Source: CBDCMJ01 sp965218875 (GTDB taxonomy: Bacteria; Chloroflexota; Dehalococcoidia; Lucifugimonadales; UBA3495). Taken from it: a stretch of 19,580 nt of DNA. Positions within the stretch are counted from its first letter, which is position 1; every line of letters begins with the position of its first letter. This document shows, one piece after another, positions 1-7,641 of this stretch. The DNA lies in NCBI GenBank assembly GCA_965218875.1, contig CBDCMJ010000005.1, positions 1 to 19,580 of the forward strand, in the 5' to 3' direction. The position numbers and the translations under genes were made by a program. The notes under the pieces are model-generated. The model saw nothing but the letters and a program-made list of their open reading frames with translations, was not told where the DNA came from and made no database searches.

Positions 1-59
1 TCGTCTTCAACCAACCCGTAGCTTTCCCACCCATCAACTTGGAAACGTGCCAGTTTCAT
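1..59 (-). CDS. Probable fumarylacetoacetate hydrolase family protein, N-terminal fragment
   Basis: Only the first 19 codons are inside the window; the gene continues past position 1. The peptide begins MKLARFQVDGWESYGLVED, which resembles the usual start of fumarylacetoacetase-family (FAH) proteins, where a short N-terminal strand is followed by a Y-G-x-V-E turn. The ATG at 59-57 has a very good ribosome binding site (GGAGGGG) a few bases upstream, and the start lies only 20 bp after the stop of the preceding decarboxylase subunit, so it is very probably the next gene of the same operon. FAH-family enzymes hydrolyse or decarboxylate beta-diketo acids and related 2-oxo acids, which suits a catabolic operon. 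The family call rests on a short stretch and is tentative; the presence of a gene start is much surer. Confidence 0.55.
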   Translation of the reverse strand, partial: MKLARFQVDGWESYGLVED

Positions 60-79
60 ATCCCCTCCTGCCTGGACGG

Positions 80-673
80 TTAGGCCGCTACTGTAATCCC
101 CAATTCGGCCTGCAAGTCGCTAATCGTTTGGGCCCGGCTGCGCGTTGTCCGGCGCTCCCTCATACCGATGGGCTCGTTCTCCACCTTGGGAACCACCTTA
201 ATTGCAACGAACACCGGTCCTGCCTCGTTCATAATCGCACCGATGTTGGTAGCCAGGTCTTCCAGGTTGTCGTAGTTGTAGGCTGAAAGATAACCGGCTT
301 CCTTGGCCATACCGGCGTAGTTGATTTCCTGAGCGTTGGGGACTGGTTGTCCGCCGGTGGTGGCGTAGCACTCATTGTCCATCAGAATATGCACGAAGTT
401 CTCTGGCTTCTTGCCGGCGATGGTCGCCAGGATGCCCATGTTCATCGTCAGCGCGCCCTCGGAATCGAAAAGGACCACCTTTTCTTCCGGCAACGACAGG
501 GCCAGACCCAGGGCCGCCGAGGTCGTTTGGCCCATTGCCCCGCCTATGTTCAGGTCCCGCTTCTCGTTGGTGGTAAAGTCTGCCCAAAACCGGCCGGAAG
601 TGCCGGTCGGGATAACGATGGCTTTGTCGCGGTGTTCCTGAAACAGCCGGAACACTTCGGTGGGTTCAATCAT
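80..673 (-). CDS. Thiamine-diphosphate-dependent decarboxylase, C-terminal (PP-domain) subunit, sulfopyruvate/phosphonopyruvate decarboxylase type
   Basis: A 197-residue protein matching the TPP-binding half of split 2-oxoacid decarboxylases such as sulfopyruvate decarboxylase beta (ComE) and the C-terminal half of phosphonopyruvate decarboxylase. Family signatures seen are G-A-M-G-Q at residues 45-49, the cofactor motif region at 69-80 and D-N-E-C-Y-A-T-T-G-G-Q at about 99-109. It should work with the alpha half encoded just upstream (779-1297) to decarboxylate a 3-substituted pyruvate in the cytoplasm. The metal/diphosphate motif is odd: where the family usually has D-G-D-G-S, this protein reads D70-S-E72-G-A. 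The ATG at 673 was chosen because GGAG lies about 10 bases upstream; an in-frame GTG at 745 would add 24 residues but has no such site and adds a low-complexity tail. The substrate is not determined by sequence. Confidence 0.85.
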   Translation of the reverse strand: MIEPTEVFRLFQEHRDKAIVIPTGTSGRFWADFTTNEKRDLNIGGAMGQTTSAALGLALSLPEEKVVLFDSEGALTMNMGILATIAGKKPENFVHILMDNECYATTGGQPVPNAQEINYAGMAKEAGYLSAYNYDNLEDLATNIGAIMNEAGPVFVAIKVVPKVENEPIGMRERRTTRSRAQTISDLQAELGITVAA

Positions 674-778
674 TAGTCTGCTCCGTTTCACTAAGGTTGC
701 CGCCGGCGTTTTCTGCGCGGCGGGTACGGGACGGCGTGATGCCACGCTTCACGGCGTCCAGCGGGACATCGATTCTAC

Positions 779-1297
779 CTAACGGTTAAATCCGTGGTAT
801 TCGTCGCCGACCAACACCGCCACCGGCCGCTGCGACTTTTGGGCTTCCTCGAACGCCATCGAGATCCTCGAGCTGTCAACATCTTGTTCAACCAGGTAGT
901 AGTTGATCCGCATTGCGTTCAAGAAAGGCTCTGTGTACCGCGCGACGGAGTCGGTAATTGGTCCGTGGCGGGTCCAGCCCCGGTATCCCACCACAAAGAC
1001 CATCGGAAACCCGGAGTCAATGGCCATCCCGCGAATGGAGTCCCCAGATTCCAGCATCCCGGTGTTCTGAATAAGGCATACCGGCTTCTTGCCTCCGATA
1101 ATCAACCCCAGCGCGATGGCAAAGGTCTCGCCTTCCCGGGCGGAAGGAATCAGCTCCAACCAGGACTGCTCCTCCATCAACTCGTAGAGATAGTTGGTCT
1201 CGCTGTCCGGGATTGTCACAATGTGGGTTACGCCGTTTTTCTTGAACTCGTCAAGCAACGCTTGGGGACTGAGTACCGCGGCTTGTTCTTGTACCAT
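779..1297 (-). CDS. Thiamine-diphosphate-dependent decarboxylase, N-terminal (Pyr-domain) subunit, sulfopyruvate/phosphonopyruvate decarboxylase type
   Basis: A 172-residue single-domain protein matching the pyrimidine-binding half of TPP decarboxylases, as in sulfopyruvate decarboxylase alpha (ComD). The segment S-A-R-E-G-E-T-F-A-I-A-L-G at about 52-64 carries the conserved glutamate (E55) that activates the thiamine aminopyrimidine, followed by the typical I-Q-N-T-G-M loop near 75-80. It has the length expected for a stand-alone alpha subunit. The ATG is preceded by an excellent Shine-Dalgarno sequence (GAGGAGGAAAG). The partner beta subunit follows downstream after about 105 bp. Sulfopyruvate decarboxylase converts sulfopyruvate to sulfoacetaldehyde, and phosphonopyruvate decarboxylase works on the phosphono analogue. 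The neighbouring monooxygenases make a sulfonate or other unusual C3 acid plausible, but this is inference. Confidence 0.85.
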   Translation of the reverse strand: MVQEQAAVLSPQALLDEFKKNGVTHIVTIPDSETNYLYELMEEQSWLELIPSAREGETFAIALGLIIGGKKPVCLIQNTGMLESGDSIRGMAIDSGFPMVFVVGYRGWTRHGPITDSVARYTEPFLNAMRINYYLVEQDVDSSRISMAFEEAQKSQRPVAVLVGDEYHGFNR

Positions 1298-1364
1298 GGG
1301 CTTTCCTCCTCAATGTTGGCGCGGGGCATACGATTAGTTGGCGACGTACTCTTCGGGCCAATGC

Positions 1365-2429
1365 CTACCTGAAAGCTGGCATCACCTCTTGGGTCAACAG
1401 ACGCAGGCTGCGCTTCACCGCCTCGGGCGGCAGCAACCCGCCCGGATTGAGTTCCGCGGTAAAGCCGGTAATGCCCAGAGTTTCCTGGTATTGGCTCAGG
1501 CGGTCCACCACCCCTTCCGGTGTTCCGCAAATCACCTTGGTGTCCAGTATTTCCTCGTAGCTCATTAGGGACAACCGCTCCGCCCGGGCCTTGAGCACGG
1601 CCGCCCTTTCCGGTCCTATCGCTCCCGTGCCCTCATCATCGCGGCCTTGCTCGTAACGGGCACGCATCCTGGCGAAGAACGCTTCCAACGACTCGCGGGG
1701 TTCTTCCACCGCATCGGCTTCGTTGGGCGCCAAGTACATGGGTACTCGGACCGATATGTCGCCCGCCACGCCGGAATGACCCGCTTCGTTCCACGACTTG
1801 CGATAATCTTTCAGGTTGGTTTCGAGGTCGTTGACATCCATTCCCCTCATGGACAGGAAAATCGGAAAACCCAACCGGCCAACCCGGGCAAAGCTGTCTT
1901 CCGTGGTGGAAGCCAGCCTGACTTTGGGATGGGGCTGCTGGAACGGCATGGGGGACACGTGCGCCTCGGTAATATGGTTGTACTTTCCTTCGTAGGAGAA
2001 GGGTTCGCCCTTCCAGGCTTCCAGGATGATGTCAAGCGCCTCTTGAAACCGCTCACGGCTTTCTTCGTAGGGGATTCCCATGGCGTAGTATGCCCGTTCA
2101 TTCCCGCTGCGGCCAACGCCGAATTCGAACCGGCCCTGGCTTATGTGGTCCACCGTGGCCGCTTCTTCCGCAATCCGCAAGGGGTTGATGAGGGGCAGAA
2201 CCTGGACGGCCATGCCCACCCGCAGGCGTTTGGTGCGGGATGCAATGGAGCCCGCCACCACAATGGGCGCCGAAATAGGGCGGTTCGCGTTAAAGTGGGT
2301 CTCCCCAAGCCAAACCGTATCCAAGCCGGTTTCCTCGGCCAAATCCACCAACTCAAACGCCTCGCGAAACGCCGCCGACTGGTTGGCTGCCTGTCTTGCG
2401 GAAAAATCCAGGAAAATACCAAAATCCAT
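1365..2429 (-). CDS. LLM-class flavin-dependent oxidoreductase (bacterial luciferase-like)
   Basis: A 354-residue luciferase-like monooxygenase, predicted to use reduced flavin and oxygen to oxidise an organic substrate. Family features visible are the N-terminal strand M-D-F-G-I-F-L-D-F, the T-V-W-L-G-E-T-H-F segment near residue 40 (equivalent to the conserved W-x-x-E-H-H region), S-R-T-K-R-L-R-V-G-M, I-A-E-E-A-A-T-V-D-H-I-S-Q-G-R-F-E-F-G-V-G-R near 105, and a C-terminal C-G-T-P-E-G-V-V-D-R-L. Length is normal for the family. The ATG has GAGGAG about 9 bases upstream. A good promoter (2520-2548) precedes it, so it probably heads its own transcript with the decarboxylase genes, 67 bp downstream. 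No flavin reductase is seen in the window, so reduced flavin must come from elsewhere. The exact substrate is unknown. Confidence 0.9.
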   Translation of the reverse strand: MDFGIFLDFSARQAANQSAAFREAFELVDLAEETGLDTVWLGETHFNANRPISAPIVVAGSIASRTKRLRVGMAVQVLPLINPLRIAEEAATVDHISQGRFEFGVGRSGNERAYYAMGIPYEESRERFQEALDIILEAWKGEPFSYEGKYNHITEAHVSPMPFQQPHPKVRLASTTEDSFARVGRLGFPIFLSMRGMDVNDLETNLKDYRKSWNEAGHSGVAGDISVRVPMYLAPNEADAVEEPRESLEAFFARMRARYEQGRDDEGTGAIGPERAAVLKARAERLSLMSYEEILDTKVICGTPEGVVDRLSQYQETLGITGFTAELNPGGLLPPEAVKRSLRLLTQEVMPAFR

Positions 2430-2519
2430 TCGAGTATCTCCTCATGCTGCGGAGTTCCACGGGGCTTTTTACCCAACCGGGCTTGCTGACAACTGCCCGC
2501 ACCAGCTTGATTAAGTTGG

Positions 2520-2548
2520 AGTGTAGCAACGCCCTTAATCGGCGTCAA
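2520..2548 (-). promoter_or_regulatory. Sigma-70-type promoter for the monooxygenase/decarboxylase transcript
   Basis: On the minus strand TTGACG (plus-strand 2543-2548) is followed by a 17-bp spacer and TACACT (2520-2525). Each hexamer is close to consensus and the spacing is ideal. It would start transcription near 2513, giving a leader of about 84 nt before the ATG at 2429. The 240-bp gap between the genes at 1365 and 2670 otherwise holds no credible gene. Confidence 0.55.
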
Positions 2549-2669
2549 CTGGCCGCGTCGGTAAATCAAGTACCCAGATCAGATCGCACAGTTCCAACTC
2601 CGATTGAGTAAAGCGGTCCCCTGACCAAGAACTCGTCCTGCCCTGGCAAGAGCTACGCTACGTCGGAAG

Positions 2670-4022
2670 TCACTCGGTCTTGGACCCGGTTATAGCCTCT
2701 TGCCCCACCGGCGCGTAACGGCTCGCAGGGATGGGCAGACCGAGGTTCTCATGCAACGTCTCATATTCGTACTCAGTGCGGAAAAGGCCCCGGTCTTTCA
2801 GAACCGGCAAAACCGTGTCAACAAAATCGTTCAACCCCAACGGCAGCACGTCAGCATTTATCATAAACCCGTCCACCGCTCCGGCCTCGAACCACTCCTG
2901 CATCGTGTCCGCCACCTGCGACGGGGTTCCGGTGAAAACGCCCCGGTGCGTCGTCGTCCGCAGGGCCATCTGGCGCAGCGTCAGACATTCTTCGCGGGCC
3001 ACCTGTTTTAACCGGTCAGTGGCGCTTTCCCATCCGTTGCGGGCGAAGTCCCCCAACTCGGGAAAAGGTTCGTCCAATTCGTACTTGGAAAAGTCCATGT
3101 CGTTGAAGTAGCGGCCCAGGTAATTCAAAGCGTCTTGAATATCAACGAGGCTTGCTATTTCAAGGTATTTTCCTTCCGCCTCAGCTTCCGTTGACCCCAC
3201 CACAGGAGCGCAGCCGGGGAGGATCAGCACTTCATCCGGGTTTCTGCCGTGCCGCTCCGCCCGGCCTTTAACGTCGTTGTAAAACTGCCGTGCGGCTTCC
3301 AGGCTCGGCTGGCCGGTAAAGATGACATCGGCGTGCCTGGATGCAAAGTCCTTGCCCGCCTCGGATGAACCCGCCTGAATCAGCACTGGCCGCCCCTGCC
3401 TGGACCGGGAGATGTTCAAAGGGCCCTGGACGGAGAAAAACTCTCCCTCATAGCCCAGCCGGTGCATCTTGGAGGCGTCAATGAATTGCCCGGTCTCCTT
3501 GTTCCTGACGAATGCTTCCTCTTCCCAGGAATCCCACAATCCCTTGGCTACTTCCACGAACTCGTCGGCGATGCGGTAGCGAAGGTCGTGTTGAGGGTGT
3601 TCCGGGCGGCTATAGTTTAGAGCCGAGCCTTCGAGCGGGGAGGTGACGATGTTCCAGCCAGCCCTCCCGCCGCTGATATGATCAATGGAAGCGAACTGCC
3701 GGGCAACGGTGTACGGGTCGCTGTACGTGGTGGACAGAGTTGCCGCCAACCCGATGCGGTTGGTGTGCGCTGCCAGGGTCGCCAGCAAGGTCAACGGCTC
3801 AAAGCGGTTAAGAAAGTTGGGGTGGGACTTTTCGCTGATGTAAAGACCGTCGCCGAAAAACACGAAGTCCAGCTTGGCGGCCTCGGCCTTTCGGGTCAAC
3901 TCTCGGTAGTATTCCAGGTTAATCGCGCCGTCGGCAATCGCTTCGGGGTGCCTCCAGGACGCCATGTTGCTGCCGGTGCCGGCGAGAAACACCCCCAACC
4001 TCATCTTCCGGTCATTATTCAT
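2670..4022 (-). CDS. NtaA/SnaA/DszA-family flavin-dependent monooxygenase
   Basis: A 450-residue protein of the subfamily that includes nitrilotriacetate monooxygenase component A, pristinamycin synthase SnaA and dibenzothiophene-sulfone monooxygenase DszA. Diagnostic segments are G-T-G-S-N-M-A-S-W-R-H-P near residues 15-26, F-V-F-F-G-D-G near 53, S-T-T-Y-S-D-P-Y-T-V-A-R near 97, D-H-I-S-G-G-R-A-G-W-N-I-V-T near 113-126, and P-V-L-I-Q-A-G-S-S-E-A-G near 215. Length matches the family. These enzymes take FMNH2 from a separate reductase and cleave C-N, C-S or similar bonds. The ATG has GAGGAT upstream. The gene lies 78 bp downstream of the MsnO8-like gene, in the same direction, so they are probably cotranscribed. 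The family is firm; the substrate is not. Confidence 0.92.
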   Translation of the reverse strand: MNNDRKMRLGVFLAGTGSNMASWRHPEAIADGAINLEYYRELTRKAEAAKLDFVFFGDGLYISEKSHPNFLNRFEPLTLLATLAAHTNRIGLAATLSTTYSDPYTVARQFASIDHISGGRAGWNIVTSPLEGSALNYSRPEHPQHDLRYRIADEFVEVAKGLWDSWEEEAFVRNKETGQFIDASKMHRLGYEGEFFSVQGPLNISRSRQGRPVLIQAGSSEAGKDFASRHADVIFTGQPSLEAARQFYNDVKGRAERHGRNPDEVLILPGCAPVVGSTEAEAEGKYLEIASLVDIQDALNYLGRYFNDMDFSKYELDEPFPELGDFARNGWESATDRLKQVAREECLTLRQMALRTTTHRGVFTGTPSQVADTMQEWFEAGAVDGFMINADVLPLGLNDFVDTVLPVLKDRGLFRTEYEYETLHENLGLPIPASRYAPVGQEAITGSKTE

Positions 4023-4100
4023 CAGCGTTTATCCTCTGTCCGGGCTGCAATCGTTCCAACCGCCTGCTTCCGCCCCGCCCTCGGCAACAACCCGGCTGAT

Positions 4101-5114
4101 TTAGCCGGAAATCAACCGGCTCAACAACTCGTAGGAACGCAACCGTTGGTCAAAGCGTTTAAGCGCAGTCACGACGATAAACTCGTCGACCCTGTGCCGT
4201 TCTTGCAAGCAGGCGAGCCTGGACGCCACGGTGGATAAAGACCCGTGAATCACGTCGCCCTGCGACTCCTCAATCGTTACCTCTTCCCCAACCTGACGCC
4301 CGAATTCATACGCCGATTCCACCGACCCTACGGTAAAGGTCCTGCCGCTTTCCAGCGTTATCCTGACCATCTTTACGTCGGCGGCCAATTCCCTGGCTTC
4401 CCCGTCAGTATCGGCGACGATCACGGGCAACGCCAGCATCACTTGGTCCGGTCTGCTCCGGGAGGCGCCGCAATTGTCCCGGTAAACCTGTACCGCTTCC
4501 CCCATAACCTTTGCGTCGTTGTTTAGGAACAGGGCGTAAACGTAGGGCATACCCAGCTCAGCCGCCATTTCCGCGCTGGCCGTCGTAGTCCCCAGCAGGA
4601 ACACATCGGCCGCTTCCGGAGGGAGCGGCTTGGCAGAAACTCCGGGCGGAGTATCATCAAGCTCCTTTGAGCGGCCAAGCCAATGTTCCAATTCCACGAG
4701 TTTATTGCGGAAAGGTTTCTTCTCGGCGGCCAACTCTTCCTGGAGTGCCCTAGTTGACCGGGGGAGGCCACCGGGTCCCCGTCCGATGCCCAGGTCAACC
4801 CTTCCGGGACCCAAGGAGGCCAGCACGTTAAAGTTTTCGGCCACCTTGTAGGGGCTGTAGTGCTGCAACATTACCCCACCGGACCCCAACCGTATGCGGC
4901 TGGTCTTCGCCAACAGGTGAGAAATCAGCACCTCGGGAGACGATCCCATATAGCTGTCCGAGTTGTGGTGCTCCGCAACCCAAAAACGGTGGTATCCCCA
5001 TCGTTCCGCAGCCTGGGCTAACTCAATGGTGCGCTGCAGCGCCTCGGGGCCGGCGTACCCGTCCTGGACCGGGCTTTGGTCCAGGATACTGAGCCTCAAC
5101 CGTTGGTTTTTCAT
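4101..5114 (-). CDS. MsnO8-like LLM-class flavin oxidoreductase
   Basis: A 337-residue luciferase-like protein of the MsnO8 subtype. It shows L-S-I-L-D-Q-S-P-V near the N terminus, F-W-V-A-E-H-H-N near residues 44-51, G-S-G-G-V-M-L-Q-H-Y-S-P-Y-K-V-A-E-N-F near 77-95, and R-V-D-L-G-I-G-R-G-P-G-G near 105-116. Length is normal for the group. Members are single-component or two-component flavin enzymes with poorly known substrates. The ATG at 5114 has no clear Shine-Dalgarno sequence, and no better in-frame start was found upstream, so translation may rely on coupling or be weak. It lies 77 bp downstream of the CoA-transferase gene and 78 bp upstream of the NtaA-type gene, which points to one operon with them. 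Confidence 0.88.
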   Translation of the reverse strand: MKNQRLRLSILDQSPVQDGYAGPEALQRTIELAQAAERWGYHRFWVAEHHNSDSYMGSSPEVLISHLLAKTSRIRLGSGGVMLQHYSPYKVAENFNVLASLGPGRVDLGIGRGPGGLPRSTRALQEELAAEKKPFRNKLVELEHWLGRSKELDDTPPGVSAKPLPPEAADVFLLGTTTASAEMAAELGMPYVYALFLNNDAKVMGEAVQVYRDNCGASRSRPDQVMLALPVIVADTDGEARELAADVKMVRITLESGRTFTVGSVESAYEFGRQVGEEVTIEESQGDVIHGSLSTVASRLACLQERHRVDEFIVVTALKRFDQRLRSYELLSRLISG

Positions 5115-5191
5115 GGCATCGGACTTGATAACGCCAGACCGCTTGGTGTCGTCAGCATCATTGCCTCTGGTCTTGGTCCGGTGACGCCGTT

Positions 5192-7471
5192 CTAACCGGC
5201 GCCAACGCCTTCGGTGAGGATGACGCCGCTTTGCAGCAGCGCATCGTATTGTTCCCCCAACCCGTGTTCGTCCAGCACAGATTGAATGTCAGAGCCGGGC
5301 TTGGCCGCCGGACGTCCGGGGCGGACCGGGGTTCGGGACAACCGGGGCGCCGGCCCACAGGTAGTGACCACGCCGATGTCGTCGTGCTCCCGGGTTATGC
5401 TCAGCCCGTGGTCAATGACCCAGGGGTTGGCCATCAACTCGCCGACGTTGGTGATTACCCGTTGCGCGCCAACCCCGGCTTCGGTCAAACGTGCCACCCA
5501 TGCCGTTACGCTGTTGCCCAGGAACCTTTCCTCCAATGAAGATGCCAGCCCTGGCCCGGAAAGGGTTTCGACGCCAGACAGTCCGTCGACACCGGCCAGT
5601 CGCGGGAGGTCAGCCTCCTGCGCTCCCAGGAAGAACCACCCGTCGCTGCCCTGGTACGCCCGATGCAAAGGACCGCTGCCCAGCGCGTCCTGGCCCTTGG
5701 TTTCTTCCCACCGTTTGTCCTCGTACATCTGCATAAACGGCGATTGCAGGGTCATGGCAGTGTAGGCCAACGCCGAATCAATGTGCTGTCCTTGTCCAGT
5801 CAACTTCCGGTGCAGCAACGCCAGGGCAACCCCGTAAGCCCCCATGAACCCGGTGCCGTAGTCATTGACCGGGTTAGGCTGCGACTCGGGTTTGCCGTCG
5901 CCGCCGAAGCGACGGGTCATTCCGGCGGTAGCCTGCGCGAACCCCTCATGGCCCGGGCGACCGGCCCAGGGGCCCAAATGCCCGTAGGCGTTGAGGGACG
6001 CATATACGATGTCCGGCTTACGCTTCCGTACCTCTTCGTAACCCAAGCCCAGCTTTTCCAGCGAGCCAGCCCGGTAATTCTGGGCCACCACATCGGCATC
6101 CTTCAACAGTCGCCAGAAAACGTCCCGCCCAGCATCCGATTTGAGGTCAAGAAGGATACTGCGCTTACCCCGATTGATGTCATTGTGCCGGGCCACGGTG
6201 GAACCCCGCTTGGGGTTATCAATCTTGATTACGTTGGCGCCATATTCGGCCAGTGTGCGGCCCATCGTCGGGCCGGCCAGAATGATGCACAGGTCCAGGA
6301 CCTTCACTCCATCCAAAGCCGCTTTCAGGGTTTCATCAACCGCCGGCGTATGAGAAACCGTCGAAGGTCGGTTTAACTCCGCCACAATCTCTTCCCGGTG
6401 CTGACCGGGCAATGGCGCAGCCCGCCGGATGGCTCCCGGCGTTTCGGACATCCGAACGTTAATTCCAGGTTGCAGCATCTTGCCAAACACCGGGTCTTCC
6501 ACCTCGGCCACCATCTGCGATTCTCGGGCATGGGGATGGTCGAACCACTCGGCGCTGGTCCGGCAAACTGCTCCTTCACTCCCGGCCGCGGCGATGAGGT
6601 CTTCCCATTCCTGCGCGGTGCGGGTGAGGAACAAATCCTCAATGCGCTGGCGGGCTTCGGCGGTGAACTCCGGTGTTTCCAACGGGCGGTCAAATTCGGT
6701 CAGGCCATCGTCATCCCAGGAAGTAATGTCCGCGGCTTCGACAAAATGCCGGAAGTTCTGGTTGCCCGGCCCACCGAAGCGCACCCACTCCCCGTCTTTG
6801 CAGTGAAAAATACCGCCCCAAAGGTCGCCCAACGTGGGGCCCTGCTTCGGCGCGTTGTGGACCCGCACACCGAAGCGCCCGATGGACTGGAACATACTGT
6901 CAAACAGGGGTACTTCTATCCGCTGTCCAACCCCGCTGCGTTCCCGGCCGTAAAGGGCCACCACCACCGCCACCGCCGATTGAAACGCGGCATAAACGGA
7001 AGCGATGGGAATGGCAGTGTAAACCGGACGTTCATCCTTCTGGCCCGCAGTGCGGAAGGTAGCGGCTGCGGCGCCGACGATGCCTTCGTAGGCAGGCATG
7101 GCGGCCCGGGGGTCGTCCGAGGCAAACCCCGGAATCGAGCAGTAGACCAGCCGCGCATTGGCCGCGGTCATTGCGTCCGCTCCCAAGCCCAACCGGGTCA
7201 TTACACCGGGCCGAAAGTTCTCTATAACGACATCGGCGTTCTCCACCAGCTTTTGAGCGGTGGCCAGGTCATCGGCTGCGGCAAGATCGAGCAAAATGCT
7301 GCGTTTCCCCCGATTCCAGGTGGCATTGGCCGGCCTGTCCCATCGCGGCCCGCCCGGAGGGTCAACCTTCACCACGTCCCCGCCCTGGTCTGCCAAAAGC
7401 ATCCCCAGCAGCGGGCCGGCGATGTAATGCCCAAAGTCAATGACCCTGATCCCTTCTAACGCTCCTGGCAC
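5192..7471 (-). CDS. Tandem family III CoA-transferase (two CaiB/BaiF domains fused)
   Basis: A 759-residue protein made of two complete CaiB/BaiF (formyl-CoA transferase family) domains, residues about 1-370 and 386-745. Each starts with the family motif (L-E-G-I-R-V-I-D-F-G at 5-14; L-D-G-V-K-V-L-D-L at 386-394) and each has R-G-K-R-S-I-L-L-D-L. Family III enzymes move CoA between carboxylic acids through an aspartyl-CoA thioester. The second domain keeps the expected catalytic aspartate in P-V-N-D537-Y-G-T-G. The first has serine (S158, in P-I-A-S-V-Y) at the aligned position, so it is probably structural or regulatory. The GTG start at 7471 is supported by GAGGGGGAG 5 bases upstream and a strong promoter. 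It is the first gene of the minus-strand catabolic cluster and may load the substrate with CoA. Confidence 0.93.
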   Translation of the reverse strand: MPGALEGIRVIDFGHYIAGPLLGMLLADQGGDVVKVDPPGGPRWDRPANATWNRGKRSILLDLAAADDLATAQKLVENADVVIENFRPGVMTRLGLGADAMTAANARLVYCSIPGFASDDPRAAMPAYEGIVGAAAATFRTAGQKDERPVYTAIPIASVYAAFQSAVAVVVALYGRERSGVGQRIEVPLFDSMFQSIGRFGVRVHNAPKQGPTLGDLWGGIFHCKDGEWVRFGGPGNQNFRHFVEAADITSWDDDGLTEFDRPLETPEFTAEARQRIEDLFLTRTAQEWEDLIAAAGSEGAVCRTSAEWFDHPHARESQMVAEVEDPVFGKMLQPGINVRMSETPGAIRRAAPLPGQHREEIVAELNRPSTVSHTPAVDETLKAALDGVKVLDLCIILAGPTMGRTLAEYGANVIKIDNPKRGSTVARHNDINRGKRSILLDLKSDAGRDVFWRLLKDADVVAQNYRAGSLEKLGLGYEEVRKRKPDIVYASLNAYGHLGPWAGRPGHEGFAQATAGMTRRFGGDGKPESQPNPVNDYGTGFMGAYGVALALLHRKLTGQGQHIDSALAYTAMTLQSPFMQMYEDKRWEETKGQDALGSGPLHRAYQGSDGWFFLGAQEADLPRLAGVDGLSGVETLSGPGLASSLEERFLGNSVTAWVARLTEAGVGAQRVITNVGELMANPWVIDHGLSITREHDDIGVVTTCGPAPRLSRTPVRPGRPAAKPGSDIQSVLDEHGLGEQYDALLQSGVILTEGVGAG

Positions 7472-7543
7472 GTCGACTCCCCCTCAATTCGCGACTGTAT
7501 GATGTCCGGCAAACCCATCCGTGGGCCAGCCTGGATTGGCCCG

Positions 7544-7572
7544 ACTATAAGCCGCCCCCCTTGCAGTGTCAA
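7544..7572 (-). promoter_or_regulatory. Strong sigma-70-type promoter of the CoA-transferase operon
   Basis: On the minus strand TTGACA (plus 7567-7572, perfect consensus) is followed by a 17-bp spacer and TATAGT (7544-7549). The start point would be near 7537, giving a leader of about 66 nt before the GTG start at 7471. The adjacent IS630-type transposase ends 70 bp further upstream and does not disrupt the promoter. Confidence 0.7.
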
Positions 7573-7641
7573 CCAACGCTGTCACCAACCGAACGCCCGT
7601 AAAGTCCATGAAATCGTCCGCCCGCCAGCACGGAAGGTCTC

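Noticed and set aside
80..745. Longer GTG start (745) for the decarboxylase beta subunit
   Set aside because: The added 24 residues are not family-like and the ATG at 673 has a well-placed GGAG.
1647..2489. 280-codon plus-strand frame
   Set aside because: Antisense to the luciferase-like monooxygenase; no family match.
6398..7459. 353-codon plus-strand frame
   Set aside because: Antisense to the first domain of the CoA-transferase, whose motifs are unmistakable.
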